Of a stretch of DNA of 64,000 bases, positions 22,001 through 33,868 are shown in pieces; the stretch's first letter is position 1, and each line of letters opens with the position of its first letter. The position numbers and the translations under genes are program-made. The DNA is from Nigrospora sphaerica (lineage: Eukaryota; Ascomycota; Sordariomycetes; Amphisphaeriales; Apiosporaceae). Location: positions 8,308,001 to 8,372,000 of the forward strand of contig JAGVVL010000001.1 in assembly GCA_018287875.1 (NCBI GenBank), written 5' to 3'. The notes below the pieces were generated by a model. That model ran no database searches. It worked only from the letters and a program-made list of their open reading frames with translations, and was not told where the DNA came from.

Positions 22001-25000
22001 ACCTATATGTGGCCAATCTTGCCCCTACGCAATAACGGTGCGTCCGTTCATCTCGATGGCCGCCCTCGACGGGGGCCCTGTCGGAGACGCGTCTGGGGCA
22101 ACATCCGGCGGGCATATAGTCAGTCGCAAGGGTGCCAGCGGCGGACGGCCCAGATCCCGCGCGCACCCCGGGAAGGTCGAGCAGGGCTGCACGGCAGCAC
22201 CGAGGTAGATACGCCAATAACGTCGTCAGATCCCGTCCGTCAGGTTTCGGCAGCCACAAGCGAAAGGTCCGAAAAAACGGTACGCCTACGCATGCGCTGT
22301 TGGGGGAGAGATGGATGGATGGTAGCCCTTGATACGACTCGGAAACAGCCAGCCCCTGCCTGCCATGGACGGCTGCAATGATGATCAATCACGCTCAACA
22401 CTGCAAGTCAATGGTTCCCCAGCCAGTACAAGACGCACGAAAGCCTCGGGTACGGGCCTATCGGGAAACTGATGCGGCATGGCAACGCCCAACCGGGGCC
22501 TTGGTGAGTCACGAGGCTCGCATCCTGTTCCCATCTCCCTGCCGACTTCGGGCGATACGCCCGCTTCCAGGACGGACCGGGTAAAAAGTTGAGCTCACCT
22601 GGGCGTGAAGCAGGCTGATTTCAGGCGTCTTCGCGCTGCAACACCTCGCTCGCGAAGGGAAAGGGGGGTGGTCAGCTCCGTCGTCAACGCAACATTGGCT
22701 CTGGCTCCAAGTCAGCGAGGAGGGCTTCTGCTTCTTTCCCGATGCCGGCGGCGACATCACCCCCGTACCTCTGCTATGAACTGGGTCCTTGTACCTGGTT
22801 CCAAGAAGCCAGCGATCGCCGTCCCCTTGCCCTTACGCACGGTCCTAATCCTCCCGTCGCCATTGACTCAGGTGGACGACGCCGCGGAGACCACACTGAC
22901 TCTGGGCTTCCGCCGACTGGTAGCAGCGTCTACGTAGCACCGACGTCCAGGAGACATGGGGGAGGAGGCGAGCGGTAAGTGCCGTGTTGCTCGATCGCTG
23001 CTGTATACCGATGCCACGTACCGAGTGAGAGGTTGTTTTTGACTTGGCAGCCTTGGCTGAGAGAAAGCACCAACGCCGCGATGATGAGGTTTTCCGTAAG
23101 AACTGGCCATGGACTCACGTTCGTCTCCCACGCGAGCTGCCGATCAACGGCACTGGGCAACACGGCGATCGTCTGTACTCGAGGCTCACCATCGAAACGG
23201 GTTTCCCTACCTTAACACCTGCCTATGCGACCCTCGACCGTGGCCCCGAACGAGCCAGGCGCTCGTCACCCGAACCACGAGGCCCACGGGGGGTTCGGAC
23301 ATTTCTTTTAGGGTTGAGAGGCGATCCACCACTGACGGCTTGCGTTCCGTACCATCGCGCACAGTGTTGGGAAGCCACGTTGCCCTACAGGTGGAGCGCC
23401 CAGCAATCCAGTCGTATCGATGGTCTTGACACTGTCCATGACAGGTAGGCATTACAGCATACTCCATTTGACGGCTGAGAAACGTCCAAGTTATGGAGAT
23501 GGATGCTCGCGTCGTACTCACCGGCCTCGGGTAGAGGCTCGCCGTGCTGCAAGGCCAGGGTCCGGAGCGGCGAAAGCCCCTGGAGACGGCAATTTATCCG
23601 CAACTCGCAGCCCGAAGCGACACGACGGCACCTCGGCTACATTCCCACGGCGTGGCACGTGTTACGCCCGGTTCAGCAGAACCCGCGGGCCTGGGTTGGT
23701 CTGATCGAAGGGCATCATCGGTCTACAGACGAAATGGGCAGTTGGGTAGATGTGACACCGACACATTGTGCTCACTCGTGGCGTTGTGATATATCACACG
23801 AGTGTGCACCCAGCGCGGGCCTTCCAACAGGATAGGGCGTTGATACAGGCCATCAGAGGTGTGCCGAGGGGCGCGCCGGCCTCGCTCTCGGCGCCCGCCC
23901 GTCTCGGTATTTTCCAGGCTCCTTTCTGATGTGGTCCCATGACCGACAGTAGACTGCATTGCGTCGAGCTTCCACGGCGAGTAGCCGTCGCAATGGGGTG
24001 ACAAATGCGACCAGCGTCTCATCTGCCTGCATTCGATTGCCACTTGGGCCTGAACGGAAGCAGACACACACGCCATCAAACGAGGCAGACTTTGGGCAGA
24101 TAAGACATCGTCCCTATTACATGCTCACTTAGTGATGTCGCTAACCTCGGCCGCACAGGTCATAGCACTTATCCCCAAGCGCCCAGATAGACTAGGGCCC
24201 AGTAGTCACACCCTACGTCATGGCATGTCGAAATAACACAGGGGATAGAGGGGTTTACATCACATCCCACCCAAGGCAAGTGGCAGGCGGGTCTGTGTGG
24301 GAAGTGATGAGGGAAAACAGCTGCCCCCGCTGTTGCGACGTTATTGCGGCGACGCCCTCCGTTGGGTTGCTTGCCCTCTCCTCCCTCCTTGGATGCAGAT
24401 TCAAGGCCCGAAGGACGTGTACGTACAGCCTCATCAGGGGACCGGACACACGGTCAGTGGGACAAGCCAGACCCTTCACGGCCGCTATCTTTCCACCACA
24501 TACGCGTTTCCCCCGTCGACCGAAGGCGACATAGGGTTACATGGCAGCATCGCCGTAAAACCCCCTCCCCGGGGTCCGCCCCAGCCGTGGGGACCTTGAA
24601 GGCCCCTTGCTCCCCTCGGCACCCACGGCCCCCATGATCCTACCGAAGAGGGGTGCGTAGCCAGAGTTTAGGGGGGTGGGTTGAAGGGGAAGGGATAGGG
24701 CCGAATAACCTCCAGTTCGCCCGGTAGTCCTTGGCAGAGATGAGAGAGGCGGGTGAGACGTGTAGTGGTACGACCGCCCCTTCTCCTCCGGCCTGCTAGT
24801 CTGATAGGCGGTGGACTTGCAGCGAGTGGTGGCCGAGGGCGGGGGGTGAAGGGGTGCGTATACGTAAGAACCGAGGATGAACAGACCACCTCAAACTATT
24901 GTCGATCTGTTGTGAATCGACACTCCTTCCTTTTCCTCAAGAGGTTCTGCCTGTGAGCTCTACCCTTTCCCCCCGGCGGTAAAGTCTGAGAGCCGACGTT

Positions 25001-26828
25001 TCCCAGGCTCACACCACGATATGCTGGGCCCGCGAGCAGCCTTAATGCTGGGCTGGCTCCGCGATGGCGTCACCACAGCGAGCGAGGCCATGTTTTGTGT
25101 TGGCGTGTGTGTATATGCATGTGCCGGCCGAGATTCCTGCAGCCTGTACACGACAAAAACGAACCTATCGCCCCATACACATGTATACGTATGCCCTCCC
25201 GGTCCGCCGTCTGTAGCTTTCGTCTTACAAGTCCGCCGTGGCCCACCAAGTAATTGCACAGGGTATCTTTGAATTATTACCCGAAGGACGGGGAAGTGAA
25301 TGTTCCTTTTTGGTCCGAGTTCTAGCTTTTCACTATCAGTGTTGCTATTCCCGGCGCACCTTTGTTCAGTGCGTCACCAGGGGCAGTCAGTCTCGGCCAC
25401 GCGCCAGACAACAGACTTTGACCATGGCCTAGGGTACCGGTCCTAACCATTAAAAAAGGGGGAGGATCCAGGATGCGTCAAGATGGTCGCTTTTATTGCC
25501 AGGCACGTGTGATCGGCGTCTGTTTCGGTGTTTGGTTCTCGGTGGTGGCAGCTAGTAAGTAGATTTACGCTGGGGCCCTGGGAGAGGACAAAGACAACGC
25601 CTCCGGCGGCGGCGATGACCCCAAGCTTCGTCGATCTCGAAGGCCGGCGCCGCAGATTATGACCTTCTTTGTGTATTTCCTTCTTCCTTCCTTCCCGGCC
25701 GAGTCTTCCCTCCTTCCTCGTACCCCTGGTGTACGGACTTCACGATCGATCCATCACGGCTCATGTACCCTTTGACCCCCCTCCCCAAGGGGCAGACAGG
25801 TCCTTTACCGGAGCGACGCTCAAACCAAGCCGAGCCAGCATCCGCCCTCTCCTAGCTTCCCCCCCGCCCGGTCGGGACTCGCTACGGGCCCCCGCCTTGT
25901 AATCGCCGGCAGCTTCCGGGGGCAGAAGGAGCCGCCACGACTCCCCCCTTCCCCAGTCGTAGACAGGCCTATCGGATCGCGAAAGCCCGTGCCGGCAGGA
26001 CCCCCTAATTGGCACTTTTCCGGCCCTGACGCCGGACCCAAACACAAAAATCAGGTAGCCCGGCTAGGCATGGATGAACCGCTCCAAGGGTGGAGAAGGG
26101 GGGAACACAAGGCAACACGCAAAGGGACGGTAGATTGGGGACACGCGCTGTGATACATCCGGGGAGCCATGGCCTGCCAGGGGGTCCCCGTGAGCGATGG
26201 AATTAAGTTCCCACGAAAGCTGGCGTACTTCCTCTTCCCCACTCTAGGACGTGTCCGTCCGAGGGGGGGGAGCGCGTGCCCGGTCTGTCAGCCTTTTCCT
26301 GTCTGTCAGCTTTTTCTTTCTTTTTCTCCTCGGTTCTTTCCGGGTCTTCTTCCACGGGCCCCCGGCGGGGGAGGGATTGTGGTGCAGTTCGCCCTGCCTG
26401 CCCCTCGGGAGATGTCGAGCGGCCGGCGGGGAAGGCTTGCGCGGGCTGGCTTGACCGTTGTTCCGCATCCTTAGCGGGCGGCTGGGCCACCCAGAGTCGC
26501 CGAGCGGCACTCGTGTTCCTGGCGCGTGTTGGGTCGGGCCAAAAAGAAAAAAGGGGGGTGGGGAGCACGGGAGAGAGGCCCCGCCCGGCCTGAAAGCCGG
26601 ACCGCCGAAGTCATCGTGGACTCGGGATGAGGCCAAAATTGCGCGACCCCTTCTCGAGATGCCGGCGGGGAGGTAGAAAGAGGAAAGAAGAAACGAGAAA
26701 TCGCGTGATTCTCAGACAGGCCGGCGTAGATAGCTTCTCTCTAGCCCCCGTGCTCTTCTTCCTCTGGCGCGGCGTGTACAAGTACATGTACATACAGTAA
26801 GTAGTGTACTTTTCCATCATCTCACATC

Positions 26829-27400
26829 CACACACACACACACACAAACGCGTACGCGCTCTCTGTATTACTTCCCCCGGCTCATGCATGACCATCCTGC
26901 CATCTGCCTGATCGTCTCGCAACTACCGAGGCAGCGGCACAGCCGCGTGGGCGGCATTGGACAGGCCAAAGAAAAGGAATAAAAAAGCCCATGGCCGATG
27001 GGGAAATGGGCTCATACGTGGGCGCCGTCAATAGAACGAGAGGCGAAAAGAAAAACTGCAACGAGAGAAAAAAGGAAGAACAGAAACCGAGATTCCCTGG
27101 GGTAAGGAAACAAGCTGATAGATAGATAGAGATACATACATGAGTGCAGCTAGCGGGAACACACCCCATTGGCTGGCCAGTAGATACACGAAACCAATAA
27201 ATAAATAACGTATGTCCCCCGCCTGGGGATGAATATCGTATCCGAACGGTATACGGCAGACACTCACTCAGCACATTTAAAAAAAAAAAACCACTAGCAG
27301 GTTTAGGAGTGAGTGTATGAATTTCATACTTACTCAACCTTCCTCCCCCGGCAGGTATTTGAAGCATATATATTATATGTACGTATACATACATACATAC
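26829..27400. repeat. Microsatellite cluster
   Basis: Simple repeats crowd the end of the gene-poor region: (CA)9 at 26829-26846, GATA units at 27117-27134, a 12-A run at 27279-27290, and ATAC units at 27385-27400. ATAA units also occur near 27198-27210. The surroundings are visibly more AT-rich than the rest of the window and lie just upstream, on the plus strand, of the tRNA-Phe gene. Confidence 0.85.
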
Positions 27401-27477
27401 GAGAGCATCTTAGTTGGACAAAGGCAAAAATAAGATCATTTCACCTGGCCAAGTTCGACGCGAGATAAAAATATAAT

Positions 27478-27529
27478 TGCGGCCAGTGTGGATTGAACAC
27501 ACGACCTTCAGATTTATGATGAAGTTTGA

Positions 27530-27560
<31 letters not shown>

Positions 27561-27566
27561 GTCCGC
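27478..27566 (-). tRNA. tRNA-Phe (anticodon GAA) with 16-nt intron
   Basis: Read on the minus strand from 27566, the acceptor GCGGACA is followed by TA and the D-arm GCTCAGTTGGGAGAGC. The anticodon arm is TCAGA-CTGAAG, then A-TCTGA after a 16-nt intron at the canonical position, one base 3' of the anticodon GAA. The variable loop is AGGTC, and the T-arm is GTGTG-TTCAATC-CACAC. Mature length is 73 nt with discriminator A. A-box and B-box promoter elements are intact. The acceptor stem has one mismatch: A at position 5 faces G at position 68, where the 3' strand reads TGGCCGC. This may reduce stability, or the gene may be a diverging copy. Confidence 0.93.
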
Positions 27567-28205
27567 TGTTTGTTAACAGATAGTGTCATTATCTCGTAAT
27601 ATGAATGACAGATTTGTGCTGCGCGGATTTGTGGGGCAGTCATTATCGTGGATGGCGACGGCTGTCGTTGTTTTGGCTACTTGGTTAGAAATGACCCAAC
27701 ACAACTTGCATCGAGAGAGAGCAAGAGGAAGGGGACGACCGGTCCCAAATAGAATCCTTGGTGTTGGATTTCTGTCTACGAAGCTGTAGCGAGACTCGTA
27801 GAAATTTGCCATCTATTCCCTGCGAAGAGCAGACCATATAGACCCTTGATCAAAAACGCCGACGGAAAAGCAGACGCCAAACAAAACCAGCGGAAATGCC
27901 ATGATACTCCAACACACCGTGACACCAGCCATCCAACCGGAACACTTTCTAATCATACAGGATGCCAGCCATGTCGCCATGCCGCCATCTCGTGCCCTGA
28001 CCTTTCCGTCAACCATGCGTGTGACGCCAGACAAAGAATGACCACGCGCTTGCCGAGAGCCGAGAACCGTCCATGCTGCCAACTCCATTGGTCTACTAAT
28101 CGCATAAAGACCAATTGTCCCCACACAGCGCGACTGCGCCGGCCGATGCCGCGTCGTGGATATGGTGCTGTGGATCCGGTACGCATCAACCGGGTTTCAA
28201 CTCGC
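27567..28205. other. Intergenic region right of tRNA-Phe
   Basis: This is 5' flank of the tRNA gene and 3' flank of the next minus-strand gene. No coding or RNA feature can be supported. Confidence 0.6.
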
Positions 28206-30662
28206 TTACTTTCGCACCTTGGGCTGGGCAAGCATGTTCAGTCGGTCCATGCTGATGCCGCCAACCTTCCTACGGGAGGTTGGCGTGCCCGAAATGCCCG
28301 CGACCTTCTTGATGGGGGACGACCTGATTGTCTTGGGCGTCGTCTGCATCGGGGGGTTCTTTCGCAGCTTCTTCGTACCGCGCTGCAGCCCCTTGGCTTG
28401 CTCCTCCTCAGCGTCTGAGCTGGCCCTGTGCCGCTTCTTGTTCGAGATGCCGTGAGAAATCCCCGTCTTAACCTCCTCATCTTCCCACATGGCACGAGAT
28501 CGTTTCTTATTCGACATGCCGTGGGGGATGCCGTTCATCAGGCCAGCCTCGGCATTCTCCTTGCCGGGCGCACCATCTCTGTCACCTGGGAAGCTTCCCG
28601 GCATGCTCAAGCCCGGCGCGATCGAGGGTCGCACCTGGCGAACGCTGGCCTGGCCGGCTGCGCCGCCGAAACCGCGTGGGGGCGGAGTACCAAAGCTGAT
28701 GGTATGGTCGCTGCGGAAAGTGAAGGTCCCAGGCACGGACTTGGGCAGCTCCGGAGTCTTGACAACGTCCAGCGCTTCGACGTGCTCGGCGCCCTCGGCC
28801 TCCTTAGTATCCGCAACCGCCTCAACACGGTAACTTGACAAATCAGGGTAGCTAACGTCGCCCGGCGCCTTCTTGGCACTGGACAGGGCACTCAGAGACG
28901 GAAACTGTGCCTTGGGAAGCTTCGAGGCCGATTGCGGACGGCGCAGGATAGACTTCACAGGGGATGGCGAATTCTGTGTCATGGCGGCCTGCTTTGTCTG
29001 GGGGGTAAACTCGACGCGCTTTTCAATGTTGCGGGGTGTGGTAAACGGCACGGGGGGGTGCTGCTTCTCGGCCTTGCTCGGCGTCTTGGGACCCGCGCCC
29101 GGGAGTTGGGGAATATGGCTCCTAGGCTTGGTCGCAGTAAACGATTTCTTGAGGATCGACTTGACCCTATCAAAACGACCCGGGGTCTGGACAAGACTAG
29201 GAACGTTCTCCGATGGCGCGAGGTTGCTGCTGGTGGCGGGCGCAGCCGAGCTGGTGGCGCTTCCTTGGACGGTCGTGCAGTTGGCCGACTTCGTCGAGCG
29301 GAGCACCTCTGTCTTGCTAAGGGTCTTGGTCAAATTGTACAGTTCGGGCTTGATTGGCGACCTTGCCAAATCTCCGAGCTGGGTCTGACTCGAGGACTTG
29401 GTTACCCCTCTCAGGTCGGCCTTGCTGGCCGATTTTGCCAGTCCACTGAGGTTCGGCTTGCTGGTCGACCTGGCCAGGCGACGAATTTCCGTCTTGCTCG
29501 GCGACTTCATCAATGTCGTAGTGGGCGTCTTGGGGATGTTGGTACGAGCCGCGGTCGCCTTCGTGGGGGTCATTAGACCGGCGGTGGTCTGAGAGCGAGG
29601 AATGCCACTAGCTTTGGGGCGCGGGATGATGCTGTCGTCGCACGTCACGGGGCGTGTTGTGGAGGCATCATCTTCGACACTTCTTCGGGAACGCTTAACC
29701 GAAGTCTCAAACGGTCCGATAAGGCGCTTCTCGGCCGCCTTGGAGGATGACGCGGGCTTGGGCCGCGACGCAGCAGGAGACTTGTGTGAAGCCGACTCGA
29801 GCTCATCGGCGAGGTTGGCCTTGGACTGAGTGCGCTTGAGACCGGTCTTGGCGGGAATATCACGGCTAGGAGCACACCGGTAAGCCGAGGGGTGGTTGGC
29901 GATCGAGTCCATTTTCTGGAACTCGGCCATGTGGGCGTCGCTGAAGCGGCCAGCCTTGCCCGCGGGCTTGGCATAGCGTCTGGCTTCGGCATTGGGGTCG
30001 CCCTCCAGACGTTCCTTCTCGCGCTGTGCGGTAAGGTCGGTCTTGATCCTGGCAGTCTCCTCGCGCAGGCCCTCCATGATCTTCCGCGCTTCGGAGCCCA
30101 GCCCGAAGTCGCCCGAGCCACTCGCACTGGGCCGGGCGACACGAAAGGTGAAGGAGGAGTCTGCAACAGGCGTCTTGGAGGGCGTCGCTTGGGTGCCGGC
30201 GGAGGGGCCGTCGCGTGGCTTCTGATCCTTGTTGATATCGACGAAGCCGTGTCTGAGGCCCGATGAGGGAGGAGCCATGGTCTGATGAGCCTTGCTCGGG
30301 TGCATCTCAGACATGGGAGGCTTGATGGGCGTGCAATGGGCAGGTGTTCTGGGCTTGGGAGGCGAAGAGGTAATAGTGTCTACGTTATGAGCGGGCTGCT
30401 CGGGCTGCTGGTCCTGCTGCTGCTGCTCAGACGCGAGTTGTGAAGCCTCCTCGTCCTCTACGACGGAGCCCAAGCGCGGCATGGGGGCGGGCGGGTCGTT
30501 GTTCTGTGAAAGGGCGCGTTGGTCAACACAAAGGGCAGTGCGCGGGCGAGGGGCGTGTCAAGACCGGCGCGTCGCGTGATAGAGGGTTTGTTGTGATGGT
30601 AGGCAGCGAGGGGGAAGACTCACAGCGCTCGCCAGGCGCGCAGACCGACGAGTTCGAACCAT
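28206..30662 (-). CDS. NuSAP-like basic repeat protein with KEN box (putative spindle/chromatin protein)
   Basis: Two exons (30662-30624 and 30503-28206) joined by a 120-nt intron give 778 residues. Exon 1 supplies MVRTRRSARLASA. The protein is strongly basic, Ser/Thr/Pro/Lys-rich and mostly disordered. Near residues 194-210 it has RFSDAHMAEFQKMDSIANHP, with an H-x3-F-x-K-M-[DE]-S-I core resembling a segment I associate with animal NuSAP microtubule-binding proteins. Six tandem 12-residue repeats of the type [AT][KR]SxSKxxLxxL lie at nucleotides 29510-29295. A KEN degron (GKENAE, 28562-28554) precedes a two-fold GI-x-HG-[MI]-SNKKR repeat. The set suggests a cell-cycle-degraded microtubule or chromosome-binding protein. 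That role is inference; only the fungal-type open frame is certain. Confidence 0.8.
29295..29510 (-). repeat. Six tandem 12-codon repeats inside the NuSAP-like gene
   Basis: Units read MKSPSKTEIRRL, ARSTSKPNLSGL, AKSASKADLRGV, TKSSSQTQLGDL, ARSPIKPELYNL and TKTLSKTEVLRS. Each is 12 residues, with a basic residue and Ser/Thr at positions 2-3, mostly a Lys at 6, and a hydrophobic residue at 9. The array is degenerate at DNA level, so it is old and presumably under protein-level selection. Confidence 0.85.
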
Positions 30663-32369
30663 GATGTTGCTGTGCTACTATTGTTGTCGTTGCTACCTGG
30701 TCGCGGTTGCTCGAATGGAAGTTTGATAAGAGAATCGGGACGCGAGGTCTTGAGCCGGTTCAGCGGCATGCGAAAGCAATGGGGGGGGGGGGGTTGATGG
30801 TAGTGTAGCGGCGGAGATGATGTCAAGTGTTGTTGACGACGGGGATCACCAGCCCTGGGGACGATTGCCTGGTGTGGTTTGTTGATTTTCCAAGGACTAA
30901 TAACAAACCGGGCCAATGGGAGGGGGTCCAAGCTTCTTTCTCCCCACCACAAATGGGAGATTGATGGAAGCACCAGCAGCAGTCTTGAACTAAAAGCTGG
31001 AACATGTATGTACATTACATTACACAGATAGTACGGAGCACTCCGTACCGTTCGAGAGATAGGCCACCAGCTCATCGCTCCCAAACAACCAAACAAACAA
31101 CACACCACAACTTGCCGCACCCACGGCAACCTGCCCGTCTCCCTCCGTCCGTCCTATACGACCTGCCTCCCGTGCTGCGCCTCGTCTCGACTACCGAAAC
31201 CCCCATGGGACCCTTCCGGCGCATCAACTAATGGGGGGTCTCGGTACCTGCATTCCCCTGTAAGTGACGGGGACCGGAAGCCGACCGGCCCCGCCAAGCA
31301 TGGGGAACACCACATGCCATCGGTCTCGGCCTCAAAGCGGCCAGGCAAACGAGCCAGGCAGTCCGGTTCTGCATTTCGACCACTTCTCGGAGAGTGCCCG
31401 ATCCAGGAACAGAACGGACACCTAGTCAGGTTCCTGCCCACAACTCGGTATAGCGTCGCGCGGCGCAGCCGTTTTGGACCCAACCCAACCGATAGATGGC
31501 GCTTCCTCGGTTGGCAAGGCGTCAGCCTCCGCCGTTGCAGCTTCGTTTGCGCCCCGGGTTGCCACAGGGACGGGTGAGTACACCCGCAAAACCCCAGTCT
31601 CGCTGCGCTGCCGAAGCCAGATGTTGCCGTGGCGGCCGCATGGGCCGGCCCGGGTCATGTGAGGGCGAGATACGGAATACGGGTGCATTGCCCGCAAAAC
31701 AGGAACTTGCGCGACCCGCGAAGGCCAACTGTTGAGTGCATCTTATGCTGCCTTGGGGCTTGGCCATCGTCAGCATGCGTTTCCGTCTTGGTGTTGGTCG
31801 CTTCTCCTGGCAGCTCTGAGTACCCTTTGCCGGTACATCCTCCCGAGGCCACCCCACTTGTATGCTTGCAGCCCAAACTTGCCTAGTGGGCTGCAACAGG
31901 CACGTTCGTTGACGTACAACTAGACCCCGATCAATAGGGAGAGGGCGTCATGCCAATGCACTCATGTACGCCGTCCAAGTTGATTGATCAGTAGACACAC
32001 CGCTCAATATCTGCATTTCCCCGAGGTTGGACAAAAAGGCGCGCCAGCGATGCAGCTGCGAAGCGACAAGAGGCCAATCCGATGCGTATAGATGTTTGCA
32101 CGCCCCGCACATGGCATGATCCGTGGACGTGTCGTGTGCGCCCTTCACAAGACATTAACCAGGTTGCTTTGCATGCTTGCCTAATCTTCCCTGTGCCGGC
32201 TGGTCCATAAGTGCGAACCATTCGCCCAGTCGTGGCCTCGGTCCCAATCTCGTAGCCATTTATCCGCGGAAAGTGTCCGGTGCTGCTCTCCTATAGCTAT
32301 CCTGGGCCAAGGCCAATTCTTCGTTAGTTTACGAACACGCGTTTCAGTGCCGTGGTCGAGCCCGTCAAC
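30663..32369. other. Divergent intergenic region (NuSAP-like gene / epoxide hydrolase)
   Basis: This holds the promoters of two divergent genes. A 13-G homopolymer sits at 30781-30793. Short open frames around 31300-31900 overlap on both strands and show no family resemblance. No RNA gene was recognised. Confidence 0.55.
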
Positions 32370-33667
32370 ATGTCGGATATAAAGCCCTACACCATCGCCG
32401 TTGGGGACGAGCAGCTGGATGATCTGAAGCAGAGGTTATCGTTGGCGAGGTTTCCCGACGAACTCGACGGAGCTGGGTGGGATATGGGGGCGCCACTCCA
32501 AGATGTCAAACGACTGGTCGAGTATTGGCAGTCCGGGTACGACTGGAGGGCGGCCGAGAAGCAGCTGAACGAGTTACCGCATTTCGTGACCCCTATCCAG
32601 TGCGACGGCTTTGCGCCGCTCAACATCCACTTCGTCCACCGGCCCAGCCAAGTCAAGGAGGCGATTCCGCTGCTTTTTATCCACGGCTGGCCCGGCCACT
32701 TCAACGAAGTTTCCAAGATCCTGGGACCGCTGGGCGACGGGGACGGCGTTAACACGCCGGCTTTTCACGTCGTGGCCCCCTCGCTGCCCAATTTTGGGTT
32801 TTCCGAAGCCCCCGGGAAGCGCGGTTTCGCGGTAGAACAGTACGCCGAAACATTGAACCGGCTGATGCAAAAGCTCGGCTATGACGAGTACGTCACGCAA
32901 GGAGGTATGAATCCATTCGCCGTTCCGCTCGATGCCAGGATATGGGCTTACCGAACTCCGTCGCCACAGGAGACTGGGGCACTCACATCAGCCGCGCCCT
33001 TGCGCTCTTGTACCCAAAGCACTGCCGGGCCACGCACCTGAACATGGACGCCGCCGACCCGCCGTCCTTCCTCAAGAACCCCTTCCTGGCGGCTAAGCAC
33101 GCCGTCACGCCTTATAACCGCCGCGAGAAGGCCGGCGTGGACCGCAGCCGATGGTTCCGGGAGGAAGGGCGCGGCTACAACGAGCAGCAGTCGACCAAGC
33201 CGCAGACGCTGGGCTACGCCCTCGCCGACAGCCCCGTCGCCTGCCTGGCCTGGATCTATGAGAAGCTCCACGACTGGGCGCACGACTACCCGTGGACCGA
33301 CGACGAGGTGCTCACCTGGGTCAGCCTCTACTGGCACAGCACAGCCGGGCCCGCCGCCAGTGTGCGCATCTACTACGAAGTCGCCCACAACGTCGACAAC
33401 CGCCCGGGCAAGATCGGCCGCACCGAGATGCGGCAGTACTCCCCGGGCGTGAAACTTGGCTTCAGCCATTTCCCCATGGACCTGGTCGTCGCGCCGAGCA
33501 CGTGGGTGCGCACCCTCGGCGACGTCGTCTTCGAGAGGGAGCACGAGAGCGGCGGCCACTTTGCCGCGTACGAACGGCCCCAAGAGCTTGTGGGCGACGT
33601 GAGGGAAATGTTTGGGCGGAAGGGCGGTGCTTTCGGAGTGGTCAAGGGGCTTTCCGGGTACTCGTGA
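32370..33667 (+). CDS. Epoxide hydrolase (EHN-type alpha/beta hydrolase)
   Basis: Two exons (32370-32904, 32970-33667; 65-nt intron) encode 410 residues. The N-terminal EHN domain is clear ([16 protein letters not shown], then [36 protein letters not shown]). The hydrolase core has the oxyanion motif HGWPGHFNE. The nucleophile Asp180 lies in [14 protein letters not shown], reconstituted exactly across the intron. Further motifs are [19 protein letters not shown] (cap/acid region) and a catalytic His375 in [14 protein letters not shown]. Such enzymes open epoxides to diols and, in fungi, usually serve detoxification or secondary metabolism. No signal peptide is seen, so it is probably cytosolic or peripheral. 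A GTG 18 bases upstream is in frame, but the first ATG fits the family start. No cluster partners lie next to it. Confidence 0.93.
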
Positions 33668-33868
33668 GGTGAAGAAGAGCCCGCTTTTGCCGGGGCTAAA
33701 AGGTCTGTTTGTCTAGTGTAAGTTGACTCATAACGTACCAAAAGTAAGAAGGCTTCTGCCAGTTATCTACGATCCTAGGTAATGCCAGTGATCATTGGTA
33801 CATATGAAGAACCAGAGATGTCATTGCCCTGCTGTGTTGGGCTCAAACGGCTACGCCCAATCCCTTCC

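Larger units (their letters stand above)
15637..27477. other. 11.8-kb gene-poor region
   Basis: No exon chain, family motif, transposase, reverse transcriptase or RNA gene can be supported here on either strand. Open frames of 150-290 codons exist (for example 19078-19941 plus, 21304-22002 minus). Their translations are Arg/Pro/Gly/Ser-rich, overlap competing frames and lack domain-like segments. GC stays high, so the stretch is not an AT-rich block of RIP-mutated repeats. TAGGTAC-type short motifs recur. Noted separately: a hairpin at 18964 and a microsatellite cluster after 26.8 kb. It could hold long non-coding transcripts, lineage-specific genes or regulatory DNA for velC. Confidence 0.5.

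Noticed and set aside
21172..22002. Overlapping 186- and 232-codon open frames on opposite strands
   Set aside because: They overlap extensively, neither shows a domain, and both look like chance frames in GC-rich DNA.
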